From JAAYCI01 sp047972265 (lineage in GTDB: Bacteria; Bacillota; Clostridia; Oscillospirales; Ruminococcaceae), in contig JBKEAM010000100.1 in NCBI GenBank assembly GCA_047972265.1, forward strand, positions 1 through 37,685: a DNA stretch of 37,685 bases, in the 5' to 3' direction. The notes under the pieces are model-generated. The model saw only the letters and a list, made by a program, of their open reading frames with translations. It made no database searches and was not told where the DNA came from. Below are positions 15,214 through 23,205 of the stretch, in pieces; position 1 is the stretch's first letter; every line of letters begins with the position of its first letter. Both the position numbers and the translations under genes were made by a program.

Positions 15214-16128
15214 ATGAAGGAAACAGAAAGGCTGGAAAAAGAGCTTGCGCTGGTGGTGCCTGCAAGCCCAGCGCGGGTGGCTGTAGCGGCAGCCGAAGAT
15301 GGTGTGGTATTGCAGGCCGCATGGGAGGCACGCAGCCGTGGGGTTGCGCTGCCGGTATTATTTGGGGATACAAATGGAATAAAAAAGGCCGCGCAAGAGA
15401 GCGGCGTAGATATTGCAGGGATGGAGATAGTACATACCGGCAATGAAGAACAAAGCGCCCGCCAGGCAGTACACTGGGTACGCCAGGGCAGGGCAGATAT
15501 GCTGATGAAGGGTTTGCTGCAAACGGCAGACCTGCTTCATGCTGTTTTAAATAAGCAGGATGGTTTGCGTGGGCCGGGCATTCTTTCTCATGTAAGCATT
15601 GCGTGCAGCCCGGGGCTTGGCCGCAGGGTGCTGCTTACCGATGCTGCCATGGTAATGTACCCAGACTTACAAACAAAGGTACGGCTGATAGAAAATGCCG
15701 TAAAGGTAGCGCATGGGCTGGGCATTAAGCTGCCCAAGGTGGCGGCCCTTGCAGCGGTAGAAAAGGTAAACCCCGGTATGCCTGCCACACTGGATGCCCA
15801 GCAACTTACCAAGATGAGCCACAGCGGCGAGATAAAGAGCTGTGTGGTAGAGGGTCCCATGGCTTTGGATATTGCCCTTTCTGCCGAGGCAGCCCAGCAC
15901 AAAAGCGTGCAAAACGAGGTGGCAGGGCAGGCAGATATACTGCTGTTTCATGCCATTGAGGGTGCCAACAGCTGTGTAAAAATGTTTAGCGTGGTGGATA
16001 AAGCCCTGATGGGCGGCGTGGTAATGGGGGCACTGGCGCCCATCGTACTTACTTCCCGGTCAGATTCTGCCAACAGCAAGCTGTACTCTATGGCCTGTGC
16101 GGCCGCAGTATGTAAGGGGGGAAGCTAG
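15214..16128 (+). CDS. ptb: Phosphate butyryltransferase-like acyltransferase (Ptb)
   Basis: Ptb exchanges CoA of butyryl-CoA or branched acyl-CoA for phosphate, giving an acyl phosphate. The 304 residues belong to the phosphate acetyl/butyryltransferase family, with 'RVAVAAAEDGVVLQAAWEA', 'ADMLMKGLLQTADLLHAVLN', 'HVSIACSPGLGRRVLLTDAAM' and 'LLFHAIEGANSCVKMFS'. It lacks the extra N-terminal domains of long Pta. Its stop shares one base with the GTG start of the kinase gene, so Ptb and Buk form a coupled pair. Because a 2-oxoacid ferredoxin oxidoreductase follows, branched substrates such as isobutyryl-CoA or isovaleryl-CoA are likelier than butyryl-CoA; this is inference from context. Confidence 0.92.
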   Translation: MKETERLEKELALVVPASPARVAVAAAEDGVVLQAAWEARSRGVALPVLFGDTNGIKKAAQESGVDIAGMEIVHTGNEEQSARQAVHWVRQGRADMLMKGLLQTADLLHAVLNKQDGLRGPGILSHVSIACSPGLGRRVLLTDAAMVMYPDLQTKVRLIENAVKVAHGLGIKLPKVAALAAVEKVNPGMPATLDAQQLTKMSHSGEIKSCVVEGPMALDIALSAEAAQHKSVQNEVAGQADILLFHAIEGANSCVKMFSVVDKALMGGVVMGALAPIVLTSRSDSANSKLYSMACAAAVCKGGS

Positions 16129-17204
16129 TGGAAAAAGAGTTTTGCATATTGGCCATTAATCCCGGTTCCTCCTCTACCAAGCTGGCAGTATACAGTGGCA
16201 GCAAGCCACTGGCAGAGCAAACCATCCGCCATCCCTCCGGCTTGTTTGCGGGGATGGAAAGTTTACAGCAGCAAATTGATTTGCGCATGCAGGCCCTGCA
16301 AGATTTTTTAGTGCAAAATAATATACAGAAATCGGCACTGGATGCCGTAGTGGGGCGGGGCGGCCTTGTGCGCCCGGTAAAATCGGGCACCTACACCATA
16401 AACGAGGCCATGCTGCAGGATTTGCAAAAACCGTCGGCGGCGCGGCACGCTTCTTCTTTAGGGGCCATTATGGCAAACCATATAAGCGGGCAGCTAACTA
16501 TACCTGCCTATATTGTAGACCCTGTGGTGGTAGACGAATTGCAGCCGGAGGCGCGCATTAGCGGCCTGCCCCAAATAGAGCGGCAGTCTATTTTTCATGC
16601 CTTAAACCAAAAGGCTGTTGCTCGCGAGGCAGCGGCACAGCTTGGCATCCCTTACCAGTCGGCACGGTTTGTTGTGGCGCACATGGGGGGCGGGGTTTCG
16701 GTAGGGGCGCACAACAACGGCCGAGTGGTAGATGTAAACAATGCACTGGGCGGGGAAGGCCCCTTTTCTCCCGAGCGCTGCGGTGGCCTGCCGGGCGAGC
16801 AACTGGCCGAGCTATGCTTTTCGGGCCAGTACACAAAGCAAGAGGTTATGGATTGGTTTCATAAAAGCGGGGGAGTACAGGCCTATATAGGTACGGCTGA
16901 TATGATGCAGGCAGAGCAGCGCTGCAAAGAGGGAGACGCCGACGCCCTGCTGTTGTGCGGCGCTATGGCCTACCAAATAGCCAAGGACATAGGGGGCATG
17001 ATGGCTGTACTGTGCGGCCAAGCCCATGCTATTGTGCTTACCGGTGGGTTGGCCCACTGGCAAACACTGGTGCTAAAAGTTAAAGAATATGTTGGCGGTT
17101 TTGCCCCGGTAATTGTACTGCCGGGCGAAGACGAAATGAAAGCGCTGATACAGGGGGCGCTGCGGATTTTGCAGGGGCAGGAAGAACCCCGGCAGTATAC
17201 CTAA
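16128..17204 (+). CDS. buk: Butyrate/branched-chain fatty acid kinase (Buk)
   Basis: Buk transfers phosphate from an acyl phosphate to ADP, giving a free acid plus ATP. The 358 residues match the acetate/butyrate kinase fold: the N-terminal phosphate-binding loop 'NPGSSSTKLAVYSG', 'VVGRGGLVRPVKSGTY', 'VVAHMGGGVSVGAHNNGRV', and a C-terminal 'AIVLTGGLAHW'. Length is typical of butyrate rather than acetate kinase (about 400). The start is GTG with GGGGGGAAG upstream, overlapping the ptb stop by one base. Confidence 0.93.
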   Translation: MEKEFCILAINPGSSSTKLAVYSGSKPLAEQTIRHPSGLFAGMESLQQQIDLRMQALQDFLVQNNIQKSALDAVVGRGGLVRPVKSGTYTINEAMLQDLQKPSAARHASSLGAIMANHISGQLTIPAYIVDPVVVDELQPEARISGLPQIERQSIFHALNQKAVAREAAAQLGIPYQSARFVVAHMGGGVSVGAHNNGRVVDVNNALGGEGPFSPERCGGLPGEQLAELCFSGQYTKQEVMDWFHKSGGVQAYIGTADMMQAEQRCKEGDADALLLCGAMAYQIAKDIGGMMAVLCGQAHAIVLTGGLAHWQTLVLKVKEYVGGFAPVIVLPGEDEMKALIQGALRILQGQEEPRQYT

Positions 17205-17234
17205 CACTACCCTATAAAGAAAAGGAGACAGCGT

Positions 17235-17450
17235 ATGAAAGGATACGTAGAGGTACGGCAGGATGTTTGCAAGGGCTGCGGGCTGTGCGTTTCGGTTTGT
17301 CCGCAGCAGGTGTTACAGCTGGACCAAAGCATATTAAACGCAGGGGGCTACCATCCGTCTAATCCGGTACAGCCGCAAAAATGTATTGCCTGCGCCATGT
17401 GTGCCATCATCTGCCCAGACAGTGTCATTTACGTTGCAAAGGAGGAATAA
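17235..17450 (+). CDS. 2[4Fe-4S] ferredoxin-type delta subunit of 2-oxoacid:ferredoxin oxidoreductase
   Basis: The 71-residue protein is a bacterial 2[4Fe-4S] ferredoxin with two full cluster motifs, CKGCGLCVSVCPQ near the N-terminus and CIACAMCAIICPD near the C-terminus. It lies 30 bases after buk and three bases before the alpha-subunit gene. In multi-subunit ketoacid oxidoreductases (VOR and KOR types) such a delta subunit carries electrons from the TPP-bound beta subunit to soluble ferredoxin. AAAGGAGA precedes its ATG. Confidence 0.92.
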   Translation: MKGYVEVRQDVCKGCGLCVSVCPQQVLQLDQSILNAGGYHPSNPVQPQKCIACAMCAIICPDSVIYVAKEE

Positions 17451-17453
17451 GCC

Positions 17454-18518
17454 ATGCAGGAACGTGTGTTGATGAAAGGGAACGAAGCATTGGCCGAGGC
17501 CGCCATACGTGCCGGATGCCGTCATTTTTTTGGGTATCCAATTACCCCGCAAACCGAGATTAACGCCTATATGGCGACAAATATGCCCCCGCGTGGCGGG
17601 CTGTATTTGCAGGCAGAATCGGAGATAGCCGCCGTTAATATGCTGCTGGGGGCATCTGCCGCCGGTGTGCGCGCCATGACTTCGTCCTCTTCGCCCGGGA
17701 TATCCCTTAAAAGCGAGGGAATCTCTTATATGGCAGGGTCTGACCTGCCGGGCCTAATTGTAAACGTACAGCGGGCGGGGCCGGGCCTTGGCGGTATACA
17801 GCCTGCACAGGGAGATTACTGGCAGGCTACCAAAGCACCCGGGCATGGAGATTTGCATATTTTGGTGTTTGCCCCCTCCACCGTGCAGGAAATGGTAGAC
17901 CTTGTGTTTTTAGCCTACGATAAAAGCGAAGAATACCGTATGCCCGCCATGATTTTGGCGGATGGCCTGATGGGGCAGATGATGGAAGCCATACAGCTGC
18001 CCAATTACGAGTATCACCCTACAGAAAAGCCGTGGGCAACCAACGGGCACCAAAATAAAAGGGAACATAATATTATTAACAGCCTGTACATAGAGGCTGT
18101 TAACTTGGAGCAAAAATTGCTGGAGAGGCAAAAACGCTACCAGATGATTGAAGAAAAAGAGCCCCTTGCAGAAAGCTACCTTACCGAGGATGCCGACATT
18201 GTGCTGGTGGCCTTTGGGGCCTCGGCCCGCATTGCGCGCAGCGCGGTAAACAGTGCCCGCAAGCTGGGCATAAAAGCGGGGCTTGTACGCCCGGTTACTC
18301 TGTGGCCTTTTCCGCAGCAGGCGCTGCGCGACGCGGCAAAAACCGCAAAGCAGATGCTGGTGTTAGAAATGAATATGGGGCAGATGGTACTGGATGTGCG
18401 GGATGCCGTACGTCATGCTATTCCGGTAGAGTTTTTTGGCAAGTTTGGGGGCATAGTACCTACTCCGGCCGAGGTGCTGGAGCAGATACAAAAGCAGATG
18501 GGAGGTACCGCACAATGA
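17454..18518 (+). CDS. 2-oxoacid:ferredoxin oxidoreductase, alpha subunit (VOR/KOR type)
   Basis: This is the 354-residue alpha subunit. It opens with 'LMKGNEALAEAAIRAGCRHFFGYPITPQTE' (the GYPITP motif of the pyrimidine-binding domain), continues through 'AMTSSSSPGISLKSEGISYM' and the core domain, and ends with the transketolase-C-like segment 'KLGIKAGLVRPVTLWPFPQQ'. It forms a heterotetramer with the ferredoxin, beta and gamma subunits encoded around it, oxidising a 2-oxoacid to acyl-CoA with reduction of ferredoxin. The VOR (branched-chain) assignment comes from the adjacent ptb-buk genes; a 2-oxoglutarate enzyme remains possible. The ATG overlaps no gene and follows AAAGGAGG. Confidence 0.9.
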   Translation: MQERVLMKGNEALAEAAIRAGCRHFFGYPITPQTEINAYMATNMPPRGGLYLQAESEIAAVNMLLGASAAGVRAMTSSSSPGISLKSEGISYMAGSDLPGLIVNVQRAGPGLGGIQPAQGDYWQATKAPGHGDLHILVFAPSTVQEMVDLVFLAYDKSEEYRMPAMILADGLMGQMMEAIQLPNYEYHPTEKPWATNGHQNKREHNIINSLYIEAVNLEQKLLERQKRYQMIEEKEPLAESYLTEDADIVLVAFGASARIARSAVNSARKLGIKAGLVRPVTLWPFPQQALRDAAKTAKQMLVLEMNMGQMVLDVRDAVRHAIPVEFFGKFGGIVPTPAEVLEQIQKQMGGTAQ

Positions 18519-19273
18519 AAACCGTATACCAAAAAAGCAAAGGCCTTACCGATATTCCCCTAAGCTTTTGCCCCGGCTGTACCCATGGCATCATCCATAA
18601 ACTGGTGGCAGAAAGTATTATGGAGCTGGGTGTAGAGGGGCGCACTGTAGGTGTTGCCCCGGTAGGCTGCGCCGTGTTTGCCTACAACTCGTTTTCTTTC
18701 GATATGGTGCAGGCACCCCACGGGCGCGCCCCGGCGGTAGCCACCGGCCTGCGCCGCGCCCTGCCTGATAATATTGTGTTTACCTACCAGGGAGACGGAG
18801 ACTTAGCCGCCATTGGCACGGCCGAAATTGTACATGCCGCCGCCCGGGGAGAAAACATTACGGTGGTGTTTGTAAACAATGCCATTTATGGCATGACAGG
18901 CGGGCAAATGGCCCCCACCACCCTGCCCGAGCAGCACACCCAAACCTCGCCCGACGGGCGGGATGTGTACACCATGGGCAACCCCGTGCGTGTGTGTGAG
19001 ATGCTCTCGCAGCTGGACGGCGTGTATTACGCCACCCGTGTGGCCTCCAATACGGTGCCCAACATCCGCAAAGCAAAGGCTGCTATTAAAAAGGCTTTTC
19101 AAAACCAGATAGACGGCAAAGGATTTTCTATCGTAGAGGTGCTTTCTACCTGCCCCACCAACTGGAACATGACCCCCGTAGAGGCAATGGGATGGATAAA
19201 CGACGCAATGATTCCGTATTATCCGCTGGGTGTGTATAAGGATATGGACGCAAAGGGGGAGGCGGGCAAATGA
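18515..19273 (+). CDS. 2-oxoacid:ferredoxin oxidoreductase, beta subunit (TPP-binding)
   Basis: The 252-residue beta subunit binds thiamine pyrophosphate. It shows 'SFCPGCTHGIIHKL' (the CPGC motif), 'APVGCAVF', 'HGRAPAVATGLRRA' and the TPP/Mg motif 'YQGDGDLAAIGTAEIVHAA' ending in 'VFVNNAIYGMTGGQ'. The true start is the ATG at 18515, which overlaps the alpha stop in an ATGA; the open frame continues further upstream inside the alpha gene but is not used. C-terminal 'VLSTCPTNW' is also conserved. It is coupled to the gamma gene by another ATGA overlap. Confidence 0.92.
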   Translation: MKTVYQKSKGLTDIPLSFCPGCTHGIIHKLVAESIMELGVEGRTVGVAPVGCAVFAYNSFSFDMVQAPHGRAPAVATGLRRALPDNIVFTYQGDGDLAAIGTAEIVHAAARGENITVVFVNNAIYGMTGGQMAPTTLPEQHTQTSPDGRDVYTMGNPVRVCEMLSQLDGVYYATRVASNTVPNIRKAKAAIKKAFQNQIDGKGFSIVEVLSTCPTNWNMTPVEAMGWINDAMIPYYPLGVYKDMDAKGEAGK

Positions 19274-19800
19274 ATTACGATATGCTGTTTTGCGGCTTTG
19301 GCGGGCAGGGTGTTTTGTTTGCGGGCAAAATAGCCGCCTATTGCGGCCTGTTGGATGGCCGCGCGGTAAGCTGGCTGCCCTCTTACGGGCCCGAAATGCG
19401 GGGCGGCACCGCCAATTGCAGCGTGTGCCTGTCGGAGGAAGAAATAGGCTCTCCGCTTGTAACACAGCCAAATGTATTGCTGGCACTAAACGGCCCCAGT
19501 TACCATAAGTTTGTAAATGCGGTGCAGCCGGGCGGGTATTTGTTTTACGATTCTTCTTTAATAGAAGCAAAAGAAGAACGCAAAGACATCCGTTTTTTTG
19601 GCCTGCCTGCCACCCGCCTTGCGGACGAAAAAGGCTTAACCGGCGCCGCCAATATTATATTGCTGGGCAAGCTGGCAAAAGAAACAAGCTTTGCCCAAAC
19701 AGAGATTTTGCATAAAGCAATTGAAAAATGCGTGCACGAAAAGCGCAAAAACCTATTGGCTGCCAACTGGCAGGCTTTGGATTTGGGTTTTTCTATGTAA
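19270..19800 (+). CDS. 2-oxoacid:ferredoxin oxidoreductase, gamma subunit
   Basis: This 176-residue protein is the gamma subunit. It opens with 'DMLFCGFGGQGVLFAGKIAAY' (GFGGQG, the family signature) and 'SWLPSYGPEMRGGTANCSV' (the GPEMRGG motif), with a conserved fold to the end. Its start overlaps the beta stop (ATGA). It is the last gene of the operon; no obvious intrinsic terminator follows and serC begins 141 bases later with its own promoter. Confidence 0.92.
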   Translation: MNYDMLFCGFGGQGVLFAGKIAAYCGLLDGRAVSWLPSYGPEMRGGTANCSVCLSEEEIGSPLVTQPNVLLALNGPSYHKFVNAVQPGGYLFYDSSLIEAKEERKDIRFFGLPATRLADEKGLTGAANIILLGKLAKETSFAQTEILHKAIEKCVHEKRKNLLAANWQALDLGFSM

Positions 19801-19845
19801 AAATATCGGTCTTAATTTTGTGCGTAATGCTGGATGGTATGATGA

Positions 19846-19874
19846 TTGTTATTTGTTTTTGCATATGATAAGAT
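19846..19874 (+). promoter_or_regulatory. Candidate promoter of serC-serA
   Basis: TTGTTA at 19846-19851 and TAAGAT at 19869-19874 are 17 bases apart, about 70 bases before serC. The overlapping TATGAT at 19864 is an alternative -10 but is spaced too closely. Confidence 0.45.
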
Positions 19875-19941
19875 GAAAAAAGACAGGGCTTTGAGAAACA
19901 AGAATACGGATGTGCAACAATAACACAAAGGAGAGTAAAGC

Positions 19942-21027
19942 ATGGCAAGGATTTTTAACTTTTCCGCCGGTCCGTCGATGCTGCCAGAGGAGGTTTTGCG
20001 CCAAGCCGCCGATGAAATGTTGGACTACAAAGGGTCTGGCATGTCGGTAATGGAGATGAGCCACCGCTCTAAGGTGTATGATGAAATCATCAAAAACACA
20101 GAGGTTATGTTCCGTAAGGTGATGGGCATCCCCGATAATTACAAAGTGCTGTTTTTACAGGGCGGTGCTACCCTGCAGTTTGCCATGGTACCCATGAACC
20201 TGCTTGCTAAAAACGGTAGGGCAGACTATGTGCTCACGGGCAACTTTTCTACCAAAGCGTACGAAGAAGCGCAAAAATTTGGCAAACCCATTCGCATAGC
20301 AGGGTCTACCAAAGAAGAAAAATTTGCGCGTATTCCTAAACAAGGCGAACTTGATTTGGACAGCGGAGCCGATTATGTGCACATCTGCGAAAACAACACC
20401 ATCTACGGCAGCAAATGGAAATATGTGCCCGATACCGGCAATGTACCGTTGGTAAGCGATATGTCTTCCTGCATTTTGTCCGAGCCGGTTGATGTAAGCA
20501 AATACGGCCTTATTTACGCGGGCGCCCAAAAAAATATTGCCCCCGCCGGCCTTACACTGGTAATTGTACGCGATGATTTGCTGGCAGATCCCCTGCCCGG
20601 CACCCCCACCATGATGAACTACGGCATTATGGCCAAAAACGACTCGGTGTACAACACCCCGCCCACCTACCCCATTTATGTTTCGATGTTGGTGCTGGAG
20701 TGGATTGAAAAGCTGGGCGGCCTTACCGCCATGCAAAAACGCAACCAAGAAAAAGCAGACCTACTGTACAATTATCTGGATTCTACCAGTTTTTATACAA
20801 CTGGCATTGTGCCGGAAGACCGCTCTATAATGAACGTAACCTTTAAAACAAACAGCGAAGAACTGGATGCACTGTTTGCAAAAGAAAGCGCCGCAGCGGG
20901 CATGTCTAACCTGAAAGGGCACCGCGCCGTTGGCGGAATGCGTGCCTCTATCTACAATGCCATGCCAAAAGCCGGCGTAGAGACCCTGGTTTCTTTTATG
21001 AAAGAGTTTGAAAAGAAAAACGGATAA
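19942..21027 (+). CDS. serC: Phosphoserine aminotransferase SerC
   Basis: SerC converts 3-phosphohydroxypyruvate plus glutamate to phosphoserine, the second step of serine biosynthesis. The 361 residues open with 'RIFNFSAGPSMLPEEVLRQA', contain 'GSGMSVMEMSHRSKVY' and 'FLQGGATLQFAM', and have the PLP lysine in 'YAGAQKNIAPAG'. The C-terminus 'GMSNLKGHRAVGGMRASIYNA' supplies phosphate contacts. AAAGGAGAG precedes the ATG. serA follows 12 bases later, so the pair is an operon. Confidence 0.96.
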   Translation: MARIFNFSAGPSMLPEEVLRQAADEMLDYKGSGMSVMEMSHRSKVYDEIIKNTEVMFRKVMGIPDNYKVLFLQGGATLQFAMVPMNLLAKNGRADYVLTGNFSTKAYEEAQKFGKPIRIAGSTKEEKFARIPKQGELDLDSGADYVHICENNTIYGSKWKYVPDTGNVPLVSDMSSCILSEPVDVSKYGLIYAGAQKNIAPAGLTLVIVRDDLLADPLPGTPTMMNYGIMAKNDSVYNTPPTYPIYVSMLVLEWIEKLGGLTAMQKRNQEKADLLYNYLDSTSFYTTGIVPEDRSIMNVTFKTNSEELDALFAKESAAAGMSNLKGHRAVGGMRASIYNAMPKAGVETLVSFMKEFEKKNG

Positions 21028-21039
21028 GGAGGGCGCGGT

Positions 21040-21945
21040 ATGTTAAAGGTATTGGCAAGTGACGGATTAGAAAATTCTGCCGTACAACAGTTGGAAACCC
21101 TTGGGTATGAGGTAGAACGTAAATTTTACGAACCGGAAGACCTGGCAAAGGCTGTACAAAACTGCGATGTACTTGTGGTGCGCAGCGCCACCAAAGTACG
21201 CGTGCCAACCATAGACGCCGCGGCCGCCGCAGGCCGTTTAAAACTGATTATTCGCGCAGGTGTAGGGACCGATAATATTGATGTTGCCTATGCGCGAGAA
21301 AAGGGCATTGCCGTAAACAATGCGCCTTCGGCTTCCAGCGCCTCTGTGGCAGAGCTGGCCATTGGGCATATGTTTAGCATTGCGCGCCACATTTATATTG
21401 CCAACGTAACCATGCGTGAGGGCAAGTGGGAAAAGAAAAAGTACGAAGGTATAGAGCTTGCCGGTAAAACACTGGGTGTTGTGGGTATGGGCCGCATTGG
21501 GCATTGCGTGGCGCAAAAAGCGCATGCCCTTGGGATGAACGTTATTTACAACAGCGCCACCAAACGCGAAACCATAGATGGATTGTTCCCCTATGTACCG
21601 CTGGAGGAACTGCTGGCCCGCTGTGACTTTGTATCTTTGCATGTGCCCAAAACCGATAAGCCTATTTTGGGCGCAGAAGAAATTGCCAAAATGAAGGACG
21701 GCGCTTATGTGGTAAACACCGGGCGCGGCAACCTGTTGGACGAAGAGGCATTGATGGACGCGTTGGATTCGGGCAAATTATCGGCCGCAGCGCTGGATGT
21801 ATTTGCCGAAGAGCCCACTAAAAACGAGCGGTTGTATACCCATCCTAAAATTTCGCTTACGCCGCATGTGGGCGCTTCCAGTGCCGAGGCACAAACCCGC
21901 ATTGGTGAAGAAGTGGTTACCGTTATTACCAATCACTTTGCCTAA
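21040..21945 (+). CDS. serA: D-3-phosphoglycerate dehydrogenase SerA, short form
   Basis: SerA oxidises 3-phosphoglycerate to 3-phosphohydroxypyruvate, the first step of serine synthesis. At 301 residues it is the short form with catalytic and nucleotide-binding domains only; the C-terminal ACT regulatory domain is absent, so serine feedback of the usual kind is not expected. The nucleotide-binding glycine motif is 'GVVGMGRIGHCVAQKA', the active site Arg is in 'IIRAGVGTDNID' and the catalytic His is in 'LTPHVGASS'. At the end of the second strand, where NAD-dependent members have an Asp, the sequence reads 'VIYNSATKRE'. This could mean altered cofactor preference. Confidence 0.93.
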   Translation: MLKVLASDGLENSAVQQLETLGYEVERKFYEPEDLAKAVQNCDVLVVRSATKVRVPTIDAAAAAGRLKLIIRAGVGTDNIDVAYAREKGIAVNNAPSASSASVAELAIGHMFSIARHIYIANVTMREGKWEKKKYEGIELAGKTLGVVGMGRIGHCVAQKAHALGMNVIYNSATKRETIDGLFPYVPLEELLARCDFVSLHVPKTDKPILGAEEIAKMKDGAYVVNTGRGNLLDEEALMDALDSGKLSAAALDVFAEEPTKNERLYTHPKISLTPHVGASSAEAQTRIGEEVVTVITNHFA

Positions 21946-21983
21946 AAGCAATCATTTACAGATTTGAGCAGCTTACAATAAGC

Positions 21984-22033
21984 AAAACCCTCGTATTCTT
22001 GGCTATGCCAATAGGGATAACGAGGGTTTTTAT
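21984..22033 (+). terminator. Intrinsic terminator of serC-serA
   Basis: AAAACCCTCGT at 21984-21994 pairs with ACGAGGGTTTT at 22020-22030. A nested TTGGC-TAT-GCCAA hairpin sits between the arms and a T-rich tail follows. Confidence 0.85.
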
Positions 22034-22120
22034 TGTGGTAAAAGATTTTATATACCAAAAGCGGAGGCTGCAAATAAGTACGCAAAAGGGAATTTTAAAA
22101 GCAATTGGGATATGGGCAGT

Positions 22121-22162
22121 AAATAAGGCCGTGTGCAGCAGTCGCTGTACACGGCCTTATTT
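22121..22162. terminator. Bidirectional terminator between convergent serA and the BMP importer operon
   Basis: AAATAAGGCCGTGT and ACACGGCCTTATTT form a perfect 14-base stem around a 14-base loop. On the minus strand it follows the last permease gene by about 55 bases. Confidence 0.8.
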
Positions 22163-22215
22163 AATTGTATGTGCAAAGGCGCAATTTATACGGTACGCCT
22201 TTGTATATCCCTATT

Positions 22216-23205
22216 TTACCGTTCTTCTCTAAAGTAGGGCAGGCCCAAATGGGCGGGGGGCTGGTTTTCTTTCTTTTTGCGCACGCTAACAACAATAAGT
22301 ACCACCAAGGTAACAACATAAGGCAGCATCTTAAACAGTTCCAGCGTAGAGCGAGAAAGCCCGTCGATATACATATACAGCCAAAACAGTGCGCCAAACA
22401 GGTAAGCGCCCAAAATGGCCCGCAGGCTTTTCCAGCTTGCAAAAATAACCAGTGCAAGCGCCAGCCAGCCCAAGCTTTCTATCCCGCCGGCGCTGTCCCA
22501 TGTGCCCTTGGTATAGTCCATAACATAATACAGGCCGCCAAGGCCGGTAATGCCCGAGCCAATGCAGGTAGCCAGATATTTGTACTTGGTAACATTTATG
22601 CCCGCGGCGTCTGCCGTGGCGGGGTTCTCTCCCACAGAGCGCAGGTTAAGGCCAGTGCGGGAGTGGTTTAAAAACCGGGCCAAAACAAGGGCAAGAATAA
22701 TGGCGAGATAAACCATAAACCCAAAGCCAGAAAGCAACTGCCCTACGCCGCCCCAATTGCTTAAAAAGCTGGGGGTCCACCGGTAGGCGGCACTGGTGGT
22801 GGCAACCGATATTTGCCCTACGCCGCCAGCCAGCTTGTTTAGGCTGCCGCCCAAAAAGTTGGCAAGGCCGCCCGCAAAAATATTTAGGGTTAGGCCGGTA
22901 ACGTTTTGGTTAACACGCAACGTGGTGGTAAGAAAGCTAAACAAAAGCCCGCCCAGCGCCGCCGCCGCAAAAGAAGAAACCATTGCAATAATAAGGCACA
23001 CAAAACCGTTGGGGTTTGGCGTGTTTAGCTCGTAAAAAAATACGCTTACAAGGCCTGCAATGCCGCCCAAATACATAATGCCGGGCACGCCAAGGTTTAG
23101 GTTTCCGCTTTTTTCGGTAAGTATTTCGCCCACTGCACCCAGCAAAATAACGGTGCCAAACCAAATGGCAGATTGAATAAGCTGGATAATTTCTGTAAAG
23201 CTCAT
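22216..23205 (-). CDS. ABC importer permease (BMP/nucleoside-sugar type), second permease
   Basis: The 329-residue hydrophobic protein is a BPD_transp_2 family permease like NupQ. About eight to ten membrane segments are visible, starting with 'IQSAIWFGTVILLGAVGEIL' and the conserved 'EKSGNLNLGVPGIMYLGGI' loop, and later 'RTGLNLRSVGENPATADAAGI', the EAA-like cytoplasmic coupling loop that contacts the ATPase. It is the last gene of a four-gene minus-strand operon, and its ATG overlaps the stop of the first permease by one base (TAATG), with GGAGG upstream. Substrates of this family are nucleosides or simple sugars. Confidence 0.92.
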   Translation of the reverse strand: MSFTEIIQLIQSAIWFGTVILLGAVGEILTEKSGNLNLGVPGIMYLGGIAGLVSVFFYELNTPNPNGFVCLIIAMVSSFAAAALGGLLFSFLTTTLRVNQNVTGLTLNIFAGGLANFLGGSLNKLAGGVGQISVATTSAAYRWTPSFLSNWGGVGQLLSGFGFMVYLAIILALVLARFLNHSRTGLNLRSVGENPATADAAGINVTKYKYLATCIGSGITGLGGLYYVMDYTKGTWDSAGGIESLGWLALALVIFASWKSLRAILGAYLFGALFWLYMYIDGLSRSTLELFKMLPYVVTLVVLIVVSVRKKKENQPPAHLGLPYFREER

